Below are positions 34,321 through 44,575 of a stretch of 64,000 nucleotides of DNA, piece after piece. This DNA comes from Pseudomonas kairouanensis (GTDB lineage Bacteria > Pseudomonadota > Gammaproteobacteria > Pseudomonadales > Pseudomonadaceae). The position numbers were made by a program, and so were the translations under genes. Under the pieces are notes generated by a model. It had not been told where the DNA came from and made no database searches. It was given only the letters and a program-made list of their open reading frames with translations. Each line of letters starts with the position of its first letter. Within the stretch, counting starts at the first letter, position 1. The stretch covers positions 124,001 through 188,000 of the forward strand of contig NZ_QUZU01000002.1 in NCBI RefSeq assembly GCF_004682055.1, given 5' to 3'.

Positions 34321-34542
34321 TTACAGGTCTTTAACGGTGCGAACCTGATCTTTGTTGATGCGGGTGCGCTTGCCGTCCAGTTGTTCAAATTCGTAAAAAC
34401 CCGAATCTTCGTTGTATTTCGGGGTGTCGACGGCCTGGATTTCGCGACCGTCATTCAGGGTGATCACTGTTGGCGAGGCGCAACCGGCGAGGGTGGCGAG
34501 GCCCAGTGCAAGCATGAGAGCGGCGATGGTCCGTTGAGTCAT
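34321..34542 (-). CDS. YgdI/YgdR-family lipoprotein
   Basis: A 73-residue lipoprotein. Signal peptide with lipobox LAGC (lipidated Cys21), then one DUF903 SH3-like domain (TVITLNDGREIQAVDTPKY to RTRINKDQVRTVKDL). Asp is not at +2, so outer-membrane sorting is likely. The function of the family is unknown. Confidence 0.9.
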   Translation of the reverse strand: MTQRTIAALMLALGLATLAGCASPTVITLNDGREIQAVDTPKYNEDSGFYEFEQLDGKRTRINKDQVRTVKDL

Positions 34543-34621
34543 GGTGTTGTCTCCGAAAGAATTCTTTTGAAATACTGACCTTGTGACGCGTACAGCGCCG
34601 ACAAAGTTCCGGGTGCGAGGT

Positions 34622-35224
34622 TCATTCTGACACGCCAGGCCTTGGGAGTAATAGCTCGGGCGTGTTCAGGTTGGCCAGGCGCGGGTCATCTGCCGGGCAC
34701 GCCAGGCCAATACCGCCCAGTTGCAGGAAGATCTTGCGCGGGCTGCGTTCACCGGCGTGCCATGCCTGTTCTACCGCGGTTCGCAAGCCGGTGGGAATGA
34801 CACAGATCAAGGGCTCCCAGAACTCGCCATGGCGCACCATCACCGGTAGCAAGGGGTTGCGTTGCGCGGTCGTACGCAGCTCGGCCAGTAACCTGGCATC
34901 AATCTGCGGCACATCGCACGGCAGGATCAGCACATGCGTGTGGCGTGCGGCGCCAAGTCCTGCACGGATGCCCGCGAGCGGGCCGGGGTAGTCCGGGCTG
35001 TCGTCGCTCACCAGTTGGTCGGCATAGGTGGCGTAGCGCTCATGGTTGCGGTTGCACGAGATGATCAGGTCGTCCGTCAGTGGCCGGACCAGGCGCTGCA
35101 CATGAGCAATCAGGGGCTCGCCCTGCCAGGGCAGCAGGCCTTTGTCCTGGCCGCCCATGCGTTGGCCGCGCCCGCCCGCCAGCAGCAGGATCGAACAGGG
35201 CAGGGGTGAAGAATCGAGAGACAT
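34622..35224 (-). CDS. mobA: Molybdenum cofactor guanylyltransferase MobA
   Basis: Adds GMP to molybdopterin to make the MGD cofactor. 200 residues; the GTP-binding N-terminus is [20 protein letters not shown], followed by [10 protein letters not shown] and [12 protein letters not shown] at 35224 begins MSLDSSPLP; the longer frame reads into the divergent moaB region. Divergent from moaB-moeA, with 76 bases between them. Confidence 0.94.
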   Translation of the reverse strand: MSLDSSPLPCSILLLAGGRGQRMGGQDKGLLPWQGEPLIAHVQRLVRPLTDDLIISCNRNHERYATYADQLVSDDSPDYPGPLAGIRAGLGAARHTHVLILPCDVPQIDARLLAELRTTAQRNPLLPVMVRHGEFWEPLICVIPTGLRTAVEQAWHAGERSPRKIFLQLGGIGLACPADDPRLANLNTPELLLPRPGVSE

Positions 35225-35300
35225 GGCGGTTCCGCTGCGGCAGGCAAATAGGGCCCTGTGATATAACACCGGCCTGTTTCTTCGACAACCGGACCGTGCC

Positions 35301-35840
35301 ATGAAAGCCAAGGCTGATGCGCCCTTCGTACCCCTGAATATCGCTGTATTGACCGTCAGCGACACCCGCACCCTGGACACCGACACCTCGGGCCAGGTCT
35401 TCGTCGACCGTCTCACCGCCGCCGGGCACAACCTGGCCGAACGCGTGTTGCTCAAGGACGACCTCTACAAGATTCGCGCCCAGGTCGCCCACTGGATCGC
35501 CGAAGACGTGGTGCAAGTCGTGCTGATCACCGGCGGCACCGGCTTCACCGGCCGCGACAGCACCCCCGAAGCGGTAAGCTGCCTGCTGGACAAGCAGGTC
35601 GATGGCTTCGGCGAACTGTTCCGCCAGATCTCCGTGGCCGATATCGGCACGTCCACCGTGCAATCGCGCGCCCTGGCCGGCCTGGCCAATGGCACCCTGG
35701 TGTGCTGCCTGCCGGGCTCCACCAATGCCGTGCGCACCGGTTGGGACGGCATCCTCGCCGAGCAACTGGACAACCGCCACCGCCCGTGCAACTTCGTGCC
35801 GCACTTGAAGCAGGCCGAACCCTGTGAATCCCGTGGGTAA
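35301..35840 (+). CDS. moaB: Molybdenum cofactor biosynthesis protein B
   Basis: MoaB/MogA-fold protein of 179 residues implicated in molybdopterin adenylylation. Landmarks: [35 protein letters not shown] and [15 protein letters not shown]. It overlaps moeA by 17 bases, so the two are coupled. The order mobA / moaB-moeA equals PA3030-PA3028. Confidence 0.93.
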   Translation: MKAKADAPFVPLNIAVLTVSDTRTLDTDTSGQVFVDRLTAAGHNLAERVLLKDDLYKIRAQVAHWIAEDVVQVVLITGGTGFTGRDSTPEAVSCLLDKQVDGFGELFRQISVADIGTSTVQSRALAGLANGTLVCCLPGSTNAVRTGWDGILAEQLDNRHRPCNFVPHLKQAEPCESRG

Positions 35841-37050
35841 GCCGGGCAAGACCGGCGCGCTGATGCCGGTGGAGCAAGCGTTGCAGCAACTGCTGGACAT
35901 GGCCGAAGCCGCGCCGATCCGCGAGCAGCAAACGCTGGATCTGGCCGACTGCGATGGCCGTGTATTGGCCCAGGACCTGGTCTCCACCCTCGACTTGCCA
36001 CCCTGGCCCAACAGCGCCATGGACGGTTATGCCCTGCGCGTCGGGGACTGGACCGGCGAACCGCTGGTGGTCAGCCAACGTATCTTCGCCGGGCAGGCGC
36101 CCCAGTCTCTGGCCGCCGGTACCTGTGCGCGCATCTTCACCGGCGCGCCGGTTCCCGAAGGCGCCGACTGCGTAGAAATGCAGGAAAACGCCATCGTCCA
36201 CCCCGACGAGCGCGTGAGCTTCACCGAGCCGTTGCAGCTCAATCAAAACATCCGCCCACAAGGCCAAGAGACGACTGTCGGTGAGTTGGTTTTGACCGCC
36301 GGCACACGCTTGGGGCCGATTGAACTGGGTCTTGCTGCTTCCCTGGGGGCTGATCAACTGGCCGTCATCCGCCGCCCGCGTGTAGCCGTGCTGTCCACCG
36401 GCGATGAACTGATCGAACCGGGCCTGCCACTGGGCCCCGGCCAGATCTACAACAGCAACCGTCGGGTGCTGTGTTCGTGGCTCGCGCGCATGGGCTGCGA
36501 AGTCATCGACGCTGGCATCTTGCCCGATGACCTGGAACAGACCCGCACTCGGCTCGCGGGCTTGAGCGCAGTCGACCTGATCCTCTCCACCGGCGGCGTG
36601 TCGGTGGGTGAGGCGGACTTCCTCGGCATCGCCCTGCGCGAAGAGGGCGAGTTGGCACTGTGGAAACTGGCGATCAAACCCGGCAAGCCGCTGACCTTCG
36701 GGCACTTTCGTGGCGTTCCGGTGATCGGCCTGCCGGGCAACCCGGCTTCGACACTGGTGACCTTCGCGCTGCTGGCGCGGCCGTATTTGCTGCGTCGCCA
36801 GGGCGTGGCGGAGGTGGAACCGCTGCGTTTCGAAGTGCCCGTGGGCTTCGAGTGGCCCAAACCGGGCAACCGCCGCGAATACCTGCGCGGGCGGATCGAA
36901 CAGGGCAAGGCGATCATCTACCGCAACCAAAGCTCCGGCGTGCTGCGCAGCGCGGCGTGGGCGGAGGGTTTTGTGGAGGTGTTGGAGGGGACGACGTTGT
37001 CGGTGGGGGATACCGTCAATTTCATCCCCCTCAGCGAGGTCTTGAACTAA
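35824..37050 (+). CDS. moeA: Molybdopterin molybdenumtransferase MoeA
   Basis: Inserts molybdate into adenylylated molybdopterin. 408 residues, as in E. coli (411). Seen: LPPWPNSAMDGYALR, IFTGAPVPEGADCV, LSTGDELIEPG, the STGGVSVGEADF molybdopterin loop, KPGKPLTFG and GLPGNPASTLVTF. It starts at a GTG (35824) inside the moaB tail. Confidence 0.94.
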   Translation: MNPVGKPGKTGALMPVEQALQQLLDMAEAAPIREQQTLDLADCDGRVLAQDLVSTLDLPPWPNSAMDGYALRVGDWTGEPLVVSQRIFAGQAPQSLAAGTCARIFTGAPVPEGADCVEMQENAIVHPDERVSFTEPLQLNQNIRPQGQETTVGELVLTAGTRLGPIELGLAASLGADQLAVIRRPRVAVLSTGDELIEPGLPLGPGQIYNSNRRVLCSWLARMGCEVIDAGILPDDLEQTRTRLAGLSAVDLILSTGGVSVGEADFLGIALREEGELALWKLAIKPGKPLTFGHFRGVPVIGLPGNPASTLVTFALLARPYLLRRQGVAEVEPLRFEVPVGFEWPKPGNRREYLRGRIEQGKAIIYRNQSSGVLRSAAWAEGFVEVLEGTTLSVGDTVNFIPLSEVLN

Positions 37051-37063
37051 ACATCAATTCAAA

Positions 37064-37152
37064 TGTGGGAGGGGGCTTGCCCCCGATAGCAGTGGATCAG
37101 TCAATATATCTGTGACTGTCACACCGCTATCGGGAGCAAGCCCCCTCCCACA
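37064..37152. repeat. REPIN (TGTGGGAGGGGG type)
   Basis: Outward arms TGTGGGAGGGGGCTTGCCCC and GGGAGCAAGCCCCCTCCCAC enclose a spacer with GATAGCAGTG/CACCGCTATC pairing. It lies between the convergent moeA and fhlB-like genes. Confidence 0.88.
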
Positions 37153-37178
37153 TTTGGATCTGTGTATGCCTGCGGCAC

Positions 37179-37508
37179 TCAGTAATCGTCACCACGCTCG
37201 GTGACATCCCGCTCCACCGGCCCCGCGTCCGGGTCATAACCCACTGGGAACTTGCCTTTTAGCTTCCACGCAAAGGCGATGATCTCCGCCACCGTGCGGT
37301 ACAGCTCCTCGGGAATGCTGTCCCCCAACTCCATGCGCGCCAGCAGCTTCACCAGCTCGGCATTTTCATAGATCGGCACTTCATTTTCCCGCGCCAGTTT
37401 CAGAATGGCTTCGGCCAGGGCATCGTCGCCCTTGGCCGTCAATGTCGGGGCTTGCTGGCCATCGTACTTGAGGGCGATGGCCTGGCGCGGTGGGCTGAGG
37501 TTCTTCAT
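37179..37508 (-). CDS. FhlB-like protein (C-terminal domain of FlhB/YscU export switch)
   Basis: A 109-residue cytoplasmic protein homologous to the C-terminal domain of the flagellar export switch FlhB (IALKYDGQQAPTLTAKG, ENEVPIYENAELVKLLA, LGDSIPEELYRTVAEIIAFA). The membrane part and the autocleavage NPTH motif are absent. It follows the fliK-like gene with a four-base ATGA overlap, implying a common role in controlling export. Confidence 0.85.
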   Translation of the reverse strand: MKNLSPPRQAIALKYDGQQAPTLTAKGDDALAEAILKLARENEVPIYENAELVKLLARMELGDSIPEELYRTVAEIIAFAWKLKGKFPVGYDPDAGPVERDVTERGDDY

Positions 37509-39082
37509 GCGGTTTCATCCACCCAGCGCTGCTCCAATCCGGTTTTCGGTCCCCGTGGCGGGGTGCCAACGTGGCAATCGAGGTCGCCGACGTTGATGCC
37601 CGAAGTCACCAGGCGTTCGCGCAAATTGCCCAGGTGGCTCTCGATCAAGCTTGCCGTGAAGGCGCGTGTTGCCCACAGCTGGCTCGACAATTTGCCCTGG
37701 CTCAACTGCGCCAGGACCTGCAAGGGGCCCAGTGGCTCCATGTCAAACGCCAGCTCGACGCGCCAGAGCATTTGCTTGGGGTCCTTGCGCTCTTTGCGTT
37801 CAGGCTGGTCCTTGTCCGGAGCCGGTTCTTCGCGCTGGAACTTGACCTGCAACGGCACGATGTCCTGCAAAGTGCGCATGGGGATCTCCAGTTGCCAGGT
37901 GGTTTGCAGGCGGCCATCGGCGGTGGTGCCGGTTTGTTCCAGGCTCGACAGTTGGTGGCTCTGCAAACGCGAGATGGCGCCGGCGGCCAGGCGCAGCAGG
38001 TTTTCCAGGTCGCCTTCGCCTTCCAGTTTGGCCATCAACCGTTCGGGCAGCGGAAAGCTGGCGGGGGCCTGGCGGGCGCTGACCTGGCCGAGGGTGTTGA
38101 GCGGGCTGCGCACAAAGTTGGGCATGACCTGCGCCAGGGTGTTGGCGGCGAGGATCGCGTTCAGGTTGGTGCTGGCGGGCAGGGCGGGCAGCAAGTCGGC
38201 CACCAGGCGCAGCAGGGCGCCTTTCATGTCCAGCGGTGGAACCCCAGGGTTCTGCCCGGCGAGCAGTTTGGCTTCAAGAAAGGCCCCGCTGTTTTGCACC
38301 ACTTGGGCCAGCACTTTTGGGTTGCTGACCTGGGCCAGATCGGGCAGGGCAGCCAGCAAACGGTCGGCGGCAGCGCGCAGGTCGGCTGAGGTGCTGTCGC
38401 CGCGTGGCAGGTTTTGCAAGGCGGTGAACACCGCATCCAGGGAGCCTTGGCGACTTTGCTGGGTCGAGAGTTGCTGGGCCACCGCCAGTTGATCCTTGAG
38501 CCCGCTCAACGGCACAAAGCTCAGGGTCTGGGCGTTCTGCACCACGGCGCTGAGCAAGCTGCCAACCCGAAGCGGCTGCGGGCTCTCCACCGTTAGCGTC
38601 GCGCCCGCCAAGGCGTTATTGAGCACGGTGACCAGCGAGCGGTAGATCGCTGGTTGCGCCGTGCCCTGGGGCAGCATTTGGGTGGTCAAGACCTTGGCCT
38701 GCAACAGCGTGCCCACTGGCACCTGGTGGGTGTCGATGCGCGTGAGGGCGGCCACATTGGCGCTCAAGGCTTGTTGCAAGGTGAGTGTCAGGTTGCCCGC
38801 AGGCGTCTGGCTCACGGCGACGTTGCTGCCCAGGGGCAAGGGCTGGGCGCTGCTGGCCTGCACCAGGGTCTGGCGGCCACCGTCGAGGGTCAACTTGAGC
38901 AATAGCTGAAAGGCTTCGCCACCTTGTTTCAGGGCAATCACTTCGGCGTTTGCGGTTTTCCCAGGGGCAATCAAGCCGATCTGCGGCTCCAGCAGTTTCA
39001 GCAATTCACCGCCCGCCGCTGACGGGGCAGACCCGGTCGCCGGGGTGGGTGCAAGCGTAGGAAGGTTGATCTCACCGGTCAT
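37505..39082 (-). CDS. FliK-like flagellar hook-length control protein
   Basis: A 525-residue protein rich in Ala, Leu, Gln and Thr. The long variable N-terminal region ends in a Flg_hook-type domain: PLQVKFQREEP, MLWRVELAFDMEPLGPLQV and AFTASLIESHLGNLRERL. FliK acts as a molecular ruler that switches FlhB specificity. This copy sits next to ccm genes rather than in a flagellar operon, paired with an FhlB-like protein, so it may be an accessory ruler. ATG at 39082 (MTGEINLPTL). Confidence 0.82.
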   Translation of the reverse strand: MTGEINLPTLAPTPATGSAPSAAGGELLKLLEPQIGLIAPGKTANAEVIALKQGGEAFQLLLKLTLDGGRQTLVQASSAQPLPLGSNVAVSQTPAGNLTLTLQQALSANVAALTRIDTHQVPVGTLLQAKVLTTQMLPQGTAQPAIYRSLVTVLNNALAGATLTVESPQPLRVGSLLSAVVQNAQTLSFVPLSGLKDQLAVAQQLSTQQSRQGSLDAVFTALQNLPRGDSTSADLRAAADRLLAALPDLAQVSNPKVLAQVVQNSGAFLEAKLLAGQNPGVPPLDMKGALLRLVADLLPALPASTNLNAILAANTLAQVMPNFVRSPLNTLGQVSARQAPASFPLPERLMAKLEGEGDLENLLRLAAGAISRLQSHQLSSLEQTGTTADGRLQTTWQLEIPMRTLQDIVPLQVKFQREEPAPDKDQPERKERKDPKQMLWRVELAFDMEPLGPLQVLAQLSQGKLSSQLWATRAFTASLIESHLGNLRERLVTSGINVGDLDCHVGTPPRGPKTGLEQRWVDETA

Positions 39083-39282
39083 CGTGCGCGCCGTCTTGAA
39101 GGAAATTGCCCTCTTTAGAGTAGGGCATCGCATGTATAATGCGGCCCGTCTGCAAAGAGAGCGCTAAAAACTACACAACTATTTGATCCAGCTCTCTAAA
39201 ACCGGTCGCCAAAGCCGTTATTGTGCATCTCTCTTTAACGGCCGCTGCACCGCCGACTTGAACCGTAAAGGCCCGCGATCTT
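39083..39282. promoter_or_regulatory. Intergenic region with TATAAT box before ccmA
   Basis: 200 bases without a gene. A perfect -10 hexamer TATAAT is at 39135-39140 on the plus strand, with only a weak -35 upstream, and is the best candidate for the ccm operon promoter. The leader has AGAGAGCG with its partial complement AGCTCTCT (39160-39198). Confidence 0.4.
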
Positions 39283-39918
39283 TTGACCAGCCCTCTTCTT
39301 GAAGCCCTAGCGCTTGCTTGTGAACGCGACCTGCGCCTGCTGTTCGAACACCTCGAACTGCGGCTGGCGGGCGGCGATATGGTGCAGGTCAGCGGCCCCA
39401 ACGGCAGCGGCAAGACCAGTTTGCTGCGCCTGCTGGCCGGGCTGATGCAGCCGACGGCCGGCGAGGTTCGACTCAACGGCAAACCCCTCAACGAACAACG
39501 CACCGAACTTGCCCGCAACCTGGTGTGGATCGGCCACGCCGCCGGCATCAAGGACGTGCTCACTGCCGAAGAAAACCTCAGCTGGCTCAGCGCCCTGCAT
39601 CACCCGGCGTCCCGTGACGCCATCTGGCAGGCCCTGGCCGCCGTAGGCCTCAAGGGTTTCGAAGACGTGCCTTGCCATACCCTGTCTGCCGGCCAACAGC
39701 GCCGCGTGGCGTTGGCCCGTTTGTACTTGCCGGGGCCGCCGTTGTGGATTCTCGACGAGCCGTTCACCGCCCTCGACAAACAAGGCGTCGCCCAACTGGA
39801 AGACCACCTGGCCCAGCATTGCGAGAGGGGCGGCCTGGTGGTCCTTACCACCCACCACACCCTGAGCCGCATGCCCGCCGGTTACCGTGACCTGGATCTG
39901 GGGCGGTGGTCAGCATGA
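39283..39918 (+). CDS. ccmA: Heme exporter ATP-binding protein CcmA
   Basis: ATPase subunit of the CcmAB(CD) complex that releases holo-CcmE for cytochrome c maturation. 211 residues; Walker [18 protein letters not shown], signature [14 protein letters not shown], Walker [13 protein letters not shown]. Start is a TTG at 39283 with AAAGG upstream, unusual but the only way to include the N-terminal strand. It overlaps ccmB by four bases. Confidence 0.94.
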   Translation: MTSPLLEALALACERDLRLLFEHLELRLAGGDMVQVSGPNGSGKTSLLRLLAGLMQPTAGEVRLNGKPLNEQRTELARNLVWIGHAAGIKDVLTAEENLSWLSALHHPASRDAIWQALAAVGLKGFEDVPCHTLSAGQQRRVALARLYLPGPPLWILDEPFTALDKQGVAQLEDHLAQHCERGGLVVLTTHHTLSRMPAGYRDLDLGRWSA

Positions 39919-40583
39919 GTGTGTTCGCCCTGCTGGTCGCCCGCGAAGCGCGGCTGTTGTGCCGTCGCCCGGCCGAACTGGCCAACCCGCTGGTGTTCTT
40001 TGCCATCGTCATCGCGCTGTTTCCCCTGGCGGTGGGTCCCGAGACTAAACTGTTGCAAACCTTGTCCCCGGGGCTGGTGTGGGTCGCCGCGCTGTTATCG
40101 GTGTTGCTCTCGCTGGACGGGCTGTTTCGCAGTGATTTCGAGGACGGTTCCCTTGAACAGTGGGTCCTTTCGTCGCACCCCTTGCCACTACTGGTACTGG
40201 CCAAGGTGCTGGCACACTGGGCTTTTTCTGGGCTGGCGCTAGTCTTGCTCTCACCGTTGTTGGCGATGATGCTGGGCTTGCCCACCGAGTGCCTGCCGAT
40301 CCTGCTCCTGAGCCTGTTGCTCGGCACGCCGGTGCTCAGCCTGTTGGGCGCGGTGGGTGCTGCATTGACAGTGGGGTTGAAGCGCGGCGGCCTGTTGCTG
40401 GCCCTGTTGATTCTGCCGTTGTATATCCCGGTGTTGATCCTGGGCAGCGGTGCATTGCAAGCCGCGCTTATGGGCATGCCGGCCACCGGTTACCTCTTGT
40501 GGCTTGGTAGCCTGACCGCCCTGGCGGTAACCCTGACACCCTTTGCTATAGCGGCCGGCCTGAAGATCAGCGTCGGCGAATAA
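39915..40583 (+). CDS. ccmB: Heme exporter membrane protein CcmB
   Basis: Six-helix inner-membrane partner of CcmA, 222 residues. Landmarks are [20 protein letters not shown] at the N-terminus, the [20 protein letters not shown] loop and [19 protein letters not shown] at 39915 overlaps the ccmA stop (ATGA). Confidence 0.94.
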   Translation: MSVFALLVAREARLLCRRPAELANPLVFFAIVIALFPLAVGPETKLLQTLSPGLVWVAALLSVLLSLDGLFRSDFEDGSLEQWVLSSHPLPLLVLAKVLAHWAFSGLALVLLSPLLAMMLGLPTECLPILLLSLLLGTPVLSLLGAVGAALTVGLKRGGLLLALLILPLYIPVLILGSGALQAALMGMPATGYLLWLGSLTALAVTLTPFAIAAGLKISVGE

Positions 40584-40669
40584 TGAGGTCTGGCAAAGCG
40601 TTACGCGCTTAGCCAGTAAAGACCCTACGCTGCTTGCATCGCCAAGCAGCAACCGTGATGGAAACAGCA

Positions 40670-41425
40670 ATGAACTGGACCTGGTTTCACAAGCTCGGCT
40701 CGCCCAAATGGTTCTACGGCATCAGTGGCAAGCTGCTGCCGTGGTTGAGCATCGCCGCCATATTGTTGATCAGCATTGGCCTGGTCTGGGGCCTGGCGTT
40801 CGCGCCGCCGGACTATCAGCAAGGCAACAGCTTTCGCATCATCTATATCCACGTGCCCGCCGCGATGCTGGCCCAATCCTGCTACGTGATGCTGGCCGTG
40901 TGCGGCATCGTTGGCCTGGTGTGGAAGATGAAACTTGCGGACGTGGCCCTGCAATGCGCGGCGCCCATCGGCGCGTGGATGACCGCCGTGGCGCTGGTCA
41001 CCGGGGCGATCTGGGGCAAGCCGACCTGGGGGTCGTGGTGGGTGTGGGATGCGCGACTAACGTCCATGTTGATCCTGCTGTTCCTGTACTTCGGTCTCAT
41101 TGCCCTGGGCAACGCCATCAGTAATCGTGACAGCGCCGCCAAGGCCTGCGCGGTGCTGGCGATTGTGGGCGTGATCAACATTCCGATCATCAAGTACTCC
41201 GTGGAGTGGTGGAACACCTTGCACCAGGGCGCCACCTTCACCCTCACCGAAAAACCGGCCATGCCCGTGGAAATGTGGGCGCCGCTGCTGCTGATGGTGC
41301 TGGGGTTCTACTGCTTCTTCGGCGCTGTGTTGCTGATGCGCATGCGCCTGGAAGTGCTCAAGCGTGAAGCCCGCACCAGTTGGGTCAAGGCCGAAGTGCA
41401 AGGCAGCCTGGGAGCGCGCTCATGA
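40670..41425 (+). CDS. ccmC: Heme exporter protein CcmC
   Basis: Six-helix membrane protein (251 residues) that loads heme onto CcmE. The tryptophan-rich [13 protein letters not shown] motif binds heme at the periplasmic face, with axial histidines in IHVPAAM and [12 protein letters not shown] at 40670 has GGAA upstream; a second ATG at 40658 is possible. Overlaps ccmD by four bases. Confidence 0.95.
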   Translation: MNWTWFHKLGSPKWFYGISGKLLPWLSIAAILLISIGLVWGLAFAPPDYQQGNSFRIIYIHVPAAMLAQSCYVMLAVCGIVGLVWKMKLADVALQCAAPIGAWMTAVALVTGAIWGKPTWGSWWVWDARLTSMLILLFLYFGLIALGNAISNRDSAAKACAVLAIVGVINIPIIKYSVEWWNTLHQGATFTLTEKPAMPVEMWAPLLLMVLGFYCFFGAVLLMRMRLEVLKREARTSWVKAEVQGSLGARS

Positions 41426-41598
41426 GTTTTGCTTCGTTCAGTGATTTTCTCGCCATGGGCCATCACGGCCTGTACGTCTGGACGGCCTACGGCATTTGCC
41501 TGGCGGTGCTGGCCCTCAACGTTGCCGCGCCGATCCTGGCCCGCAAGCGTTACCTGCAACAAGAGGCGCGTCGTCTGCGCCGGGAGACCGAAAAGTGA
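41422..41598 (+). CDS. ccmD: Heme exporter protein CcmD
   Basis: A 58-residue single-helix membrane protein that stabilises the CcmC-CcmE complex. Segment [16 protein letters not shown] precedes the helix and a basic tail ([15 protein letters not shown]) is cytoplasmic. It overlaps both neighbours (ATGA with ccmC, GTGA with ccmE). Confidence 0.93.
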   Translation: MSFASFSDFLAMGHHGLYVWTAYGICLAVLALNVAAPILARKRYLQQEARRLRRETEK

Positions 41599-42050
41599 AT
41601 CCGCTGCGTAGAAAGCGTCTGTTGATCATCCTTGCCATCCTGGCCGGCGTCGGCATTGCCGTGGCCCTGGCCTTGAGCGCCCTGCAGCAGAACATCAACC
41701 TGTTCTACACCCCGACCCAGATCGCCAATGGCGAAGCCCCGCAGGACACGCGCATCCGCGCCGGCGGCATGGTGGAAAAGGGCTCGCTCAAGCGTTCTTC
41801 CGACTCCCTCGACGTGACCTTCGTGGTCACCGACTTCAACAAAGCCGTGACCATCACCTACCGCGGCATCCTCCCGGACCTGTTCCGCGAAGGCCAGGGC
41901 ATCGTCGCGCTGGGCAAGCTGAATGCCGAGGGCGTGGTGGTGGCCGATGAAGTGCTGGCCAAGCACGATGAAAAATACATGCCGCCGGAAGTCACCAAGG
42001 CCTTGAAAGACAGCGGCCAGTCCGCACCCACGCCCGCCAAGGAGGGTTGA
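41595..42050 (+). CDS. ccmE: Cytochrome c heme chaperone CcmE
   Basis: Membrane-anchored periplasmic chaperone (151 residues) that carries heme covalently on a histidine. One N-terminal helix (9-30), an OB-fold, and the heme site [11 protein letters not shown] with His124 and Tyr128. GTG start at 41595 inside the ccmD stop. Confidence 0.95.
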   Translation: MNPLRRKRLLIILAILAGVGIAVALALSALQQNINLFYTPTQIANGEAPQDTRIRAGGMVEKGSLKRSSDSLDVTFVVTDFNKAVTITYRGILPDLFREGQGIVALGKLNAEGVVVADEVLAKHDEKYMPPEVTKALKDSGQSAPTPAKEG

Positions 42051-42053
42051 GTG

Positions 42054-44042
42054 ATGACCTCTGCACTGTTTATTCCGGAACTGGGCCACCTGGCGATGAT
42101 CCTCGCGCTGTGCTTTGCCGTGGTGCAGGCCGTGGTGCCGTTGCTGGGTGCCTGGCGTGGCGACCGCCTGTGGATGAGCCTGGCGCAACCGGCCGCGTGG
42201 GGCCAGTTTGCCTTCCTGCTGTTTGCCTTTGGTTGCTTGACCTACGCCTTTATGACCGACGATTTTTCCGTCGCCTATGTGGCCAATAACTCCAATAGTG
42301 CACTGCCCTGGTACTACAAGTTCAGCGCCGTGTGGGGCGCCCACGAAGGTTCGCTGCTGCTGTGGGCATTGATCCTCGGTGGCTGGACCTTCGCTGTGTC
42401 GGTGTTTTCGCGACAACTGCCGCAAGTGATGCTGGCGCGGGTGCTGGCGGTGATGGGCATGATCAGCATCGGGTTCCTGCTGTTTCTGATCATGACCTCC
42501 AACCCGTTCAGCCGCATCCTGCCGCAGATCCCGGCCAACGGGCATGACCTCAACCCGTTATTGCAAGACATCGGCCTGATCGTGCACCCGCCGATGCTCT
42601 ACATGGGCTACGTGGGGTTCTCGGTGGCCTTCGCGTTTGCCATCGCTGCCTTGCTCGGCGGGCGCCTGGATGCCGCGTGGGCGCGTTGGTCGCGGCCGTG
42701 GACCATCGTCGCCTGGGCTTTCCTTGGCATCGGCATCACCCTGGGTTCGTGGTGGGCCTACTACGAACTGGGCTGGGGCGGCTGGTGGTTCTGGGACCCG
42801 GTGGAAAACGCCTCCTTCATGCCGTGGCTGGTGGGCACCGCGTTGATTCACTCCCTGGCGGTCACGGAAAAACGTGGCGTGTTCAAAAGCTGGACCGTGC
42901 TGCTGGCCATCGCGGCATTTTCCCTCAGCCTGCTCGGCACCTTCCTCGTGCGTTCGGGCGTGCTGACCTCAGTGCATGCGTTTGCGTCCGACCCGGCGCG
43001 TGGCGTGTTCATTCTGATCTTCCTGCTGTTTGTGGTCGGCGGTTCGCTGACCCTGTTCGCCTTGCGCGCACCGGTGGTCAAGAGCCAGGTCGGTTTCAAC
43101 CTGTGGTCGCGCGAAACCCTGTTGCTGGGCAATAACCTGGTGCTGGTGGTGGCCGCGTCGATGATCCTGCTGGGCACCCTGTACCCGTTGGTGCTGGATG
43201 CGCTGAGCGGCGCCAAGCTGTCGGTTGGCCCGCCGTATTTCAACGCGTTGTTCATCCCGTTGATGGGCCTGTTGATGGTGGTGATGGCGGTCGGCGTGCT
43301 GGTGCGCTGGAAAGACACTCCGGTGAAATGGCTGGCGGGCATGCTGATGCCGGTGTTGCTGGGCAGTGTTGCCTTGGCCGTGATCGCCGGCTTCGCCTAC
43401 GGCGATTTTAACTGGGCGGTGCTGGCCACCTTCCTGCTGGCGGCCTGGGTGTTGCTGGCCGGTGTGCGGGACATCGTCGACAAGACCCGCCACAAAGGCT
43501 TGCTCAAAGGCCTGCCAACCTTGACCCGCAGCTACTGGGGCATGCAGATCGCCCACATCGGCATCGCCGTGTGCGCCCTGGGCGTGGTGTTGTCCAGCCA
43601 GAACAGTGCCGAGCGTGACCTGCGCCTGGCACCGGGGGAGTCCATGGACCTGGCCGGTTACCACTTCATCTTCGAAGGCGCCAAGCACTTCGAAGGCCCG
43701 AACTTCACCTCCGACAAAGGCACCGTGCGCGTGGTGCGCAACGGCAAGGAGGTGGCCGTGCTGCATCCGGAAAAACGCCTGTACACCGTGCAGAGCTCGA
43801 TGATGACCGAGGCTGGCATCGACGCCGGTTTTACCCGTGACCTCTATGTGGCACTGGGTGAGCCGTTGGGCGACGGCGCCTGGGCGGTACGGGTGCATGT
43901 CAAACCGTTTGTGCGCTGGATCTGGTTCGGCGGTTTGCTTACCGGGTTCGGTGGCTTGCTGGCGGCTTTGGATCGCCGCTACAGGGTCAAGGTCAAGAGC
44001 CGGGTGCGTGAAGCCCTGGGCATGCAGGGAGCAGCGGTATGA
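42054..44042 (+). CDS. ccmF: Cytochrome c heme lyase subunit CcmF
   Basis: Large membrane subunit (662 residues, about 14 to 15 helices) that ligates heme to apocytochromes with CcmH and CcmI. WWD signature: WGGWWFWDPVENASFMPWL; also SVWGAHEGSLLLW-type segment and HPPMLYMGYVG histidines. GGAGG sits eight bases before the ATG; a GTG three bases earlier is possible. Confidence 0.95.
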   Translation: MTSALFIPELGHLAMILALCFAVVQAVVPLLGAWRGDRLWMSLAQPAAWGQFAFLLFAFGCLTYAFMTDDFSVAYVANNSNSALPWYYKFSAVWGAHEGSLLLWALILGGWTFAVSVFSRQLPQVMLARVLAVMGMISIGFLLFLIMTSNPFSRILPQIPANGHDLNPLLQDIGLIVHPPMLYMGYVGFSVAFAFAIAALLGGRLDAAWARWSRPWTIVAWAFLGIGITLGSWWAYYELGWGGWWFWDPVENASFMPWLVGTALIHSLAVTEKRGVFKSWTVLLAIAAFSLSLLGTFLVRSGVLTSVHAFASDPARGVFILIFLLFVVGGSLTLFALRAPVVKSQVGFNLWSRETLLLGNNLVLVVAASMILLGTLYPLVLDALSGAKLSVGPPYFNALFIPLMGLLMVVMAVGVLVRWKDTPVKWLAGMLMPVLLGSVALAVIAGFAYGDFNWAVLATFLLAAWVLLAGVRDIVDKTRHKGLLKGLPTLTRSYWGMQIAHIGIAVCALGVVLSSQNSAERDLRLAPGESMDLAGYHFIFEGAKHFEGPNFTSDKGTVRVVRNGKEVAVLHPEKRLYTVQSSMMTEAGIDAGFTRDLYVALGEPLGDGAWAVRVHVKPFVRWIWFGGLLTGFGGLLAALDRRYRVKVKSRVREALGMQGAAV

Positions 44043-44575
44043 AGCGTTGGTTGATGGCGATCCCTCTGATCGTATTTTTGCTGGGCGCTGTGATCCTGTA
44101 TCGAGGCCTCTACCTGGACCCGTCCGAGCTGCCTTCGGCAATGATCGGCAAGCCGTTCCCGGCATTCAGCCTGCCAACGGTGCAGGGCGACAAGACCCTG
44201 ACCCAGGCCGACTTGCAGGGCAAACCGGCGCTGGTCAACGTGTGGGCCACCTGGTGCATCTCCTGCCGCGTTGAACACCCGGTGCTGAATAAACTGGCCG
44301 AGAAAGGCGTGGTGATCTACGGCATCAACTACAAGGACGACAACGCTGCCGCCTTGAAGTGGCTGGCCGAGTTCCACAACCCGTACCAGTTGGATATCCG
44401 CGATGAAGACGGCAACCTGGGCCTGAACCTCGGCGTGTACGGCGCCCCGGAAACCTTTTTTATCGATGCCAAGGGCGTGATCCGCGACAAGTACGTCGGC
44501 GTGATCGACGAGGTGGTGTGGCGCGAACAACTGGCCGCCAAGTATCAGGCCCTGGTCGATGAGGCCAAGCCATGA
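44039..44575 (+). CDS. ccmG: Thiol:disulfide interchange protein CcmG/DsbE
   Basis: Membrane-anchored periplasmic thioredoxin (178 residues) that reduces apocytochrome c. N-terminal anchor (4-23), redox motif Cys73-Ile-Ser-Cys76 in WATWCISCRVEHP, and YGAPETFFIDAKG with the cis-proline. Overlaps ccmF and ccmH by four bases each. Confidence 0.95.
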   Translation: MKRWLMAIPLIVFLLGAVILYRGLYLDPSELPSAMIGKPFPAFSLPTVQGDKTLTQADLQGKPALVNVWATWCISCRVEHPVLNKLAEKGVVIYGINYKDDNAAALKWLAEFHNPYQLDIRDEDGNLGLNLGVYGAPETFFIDAKGVIRDKYVGVIDEVVWREQLAAKYQALVDEAKP

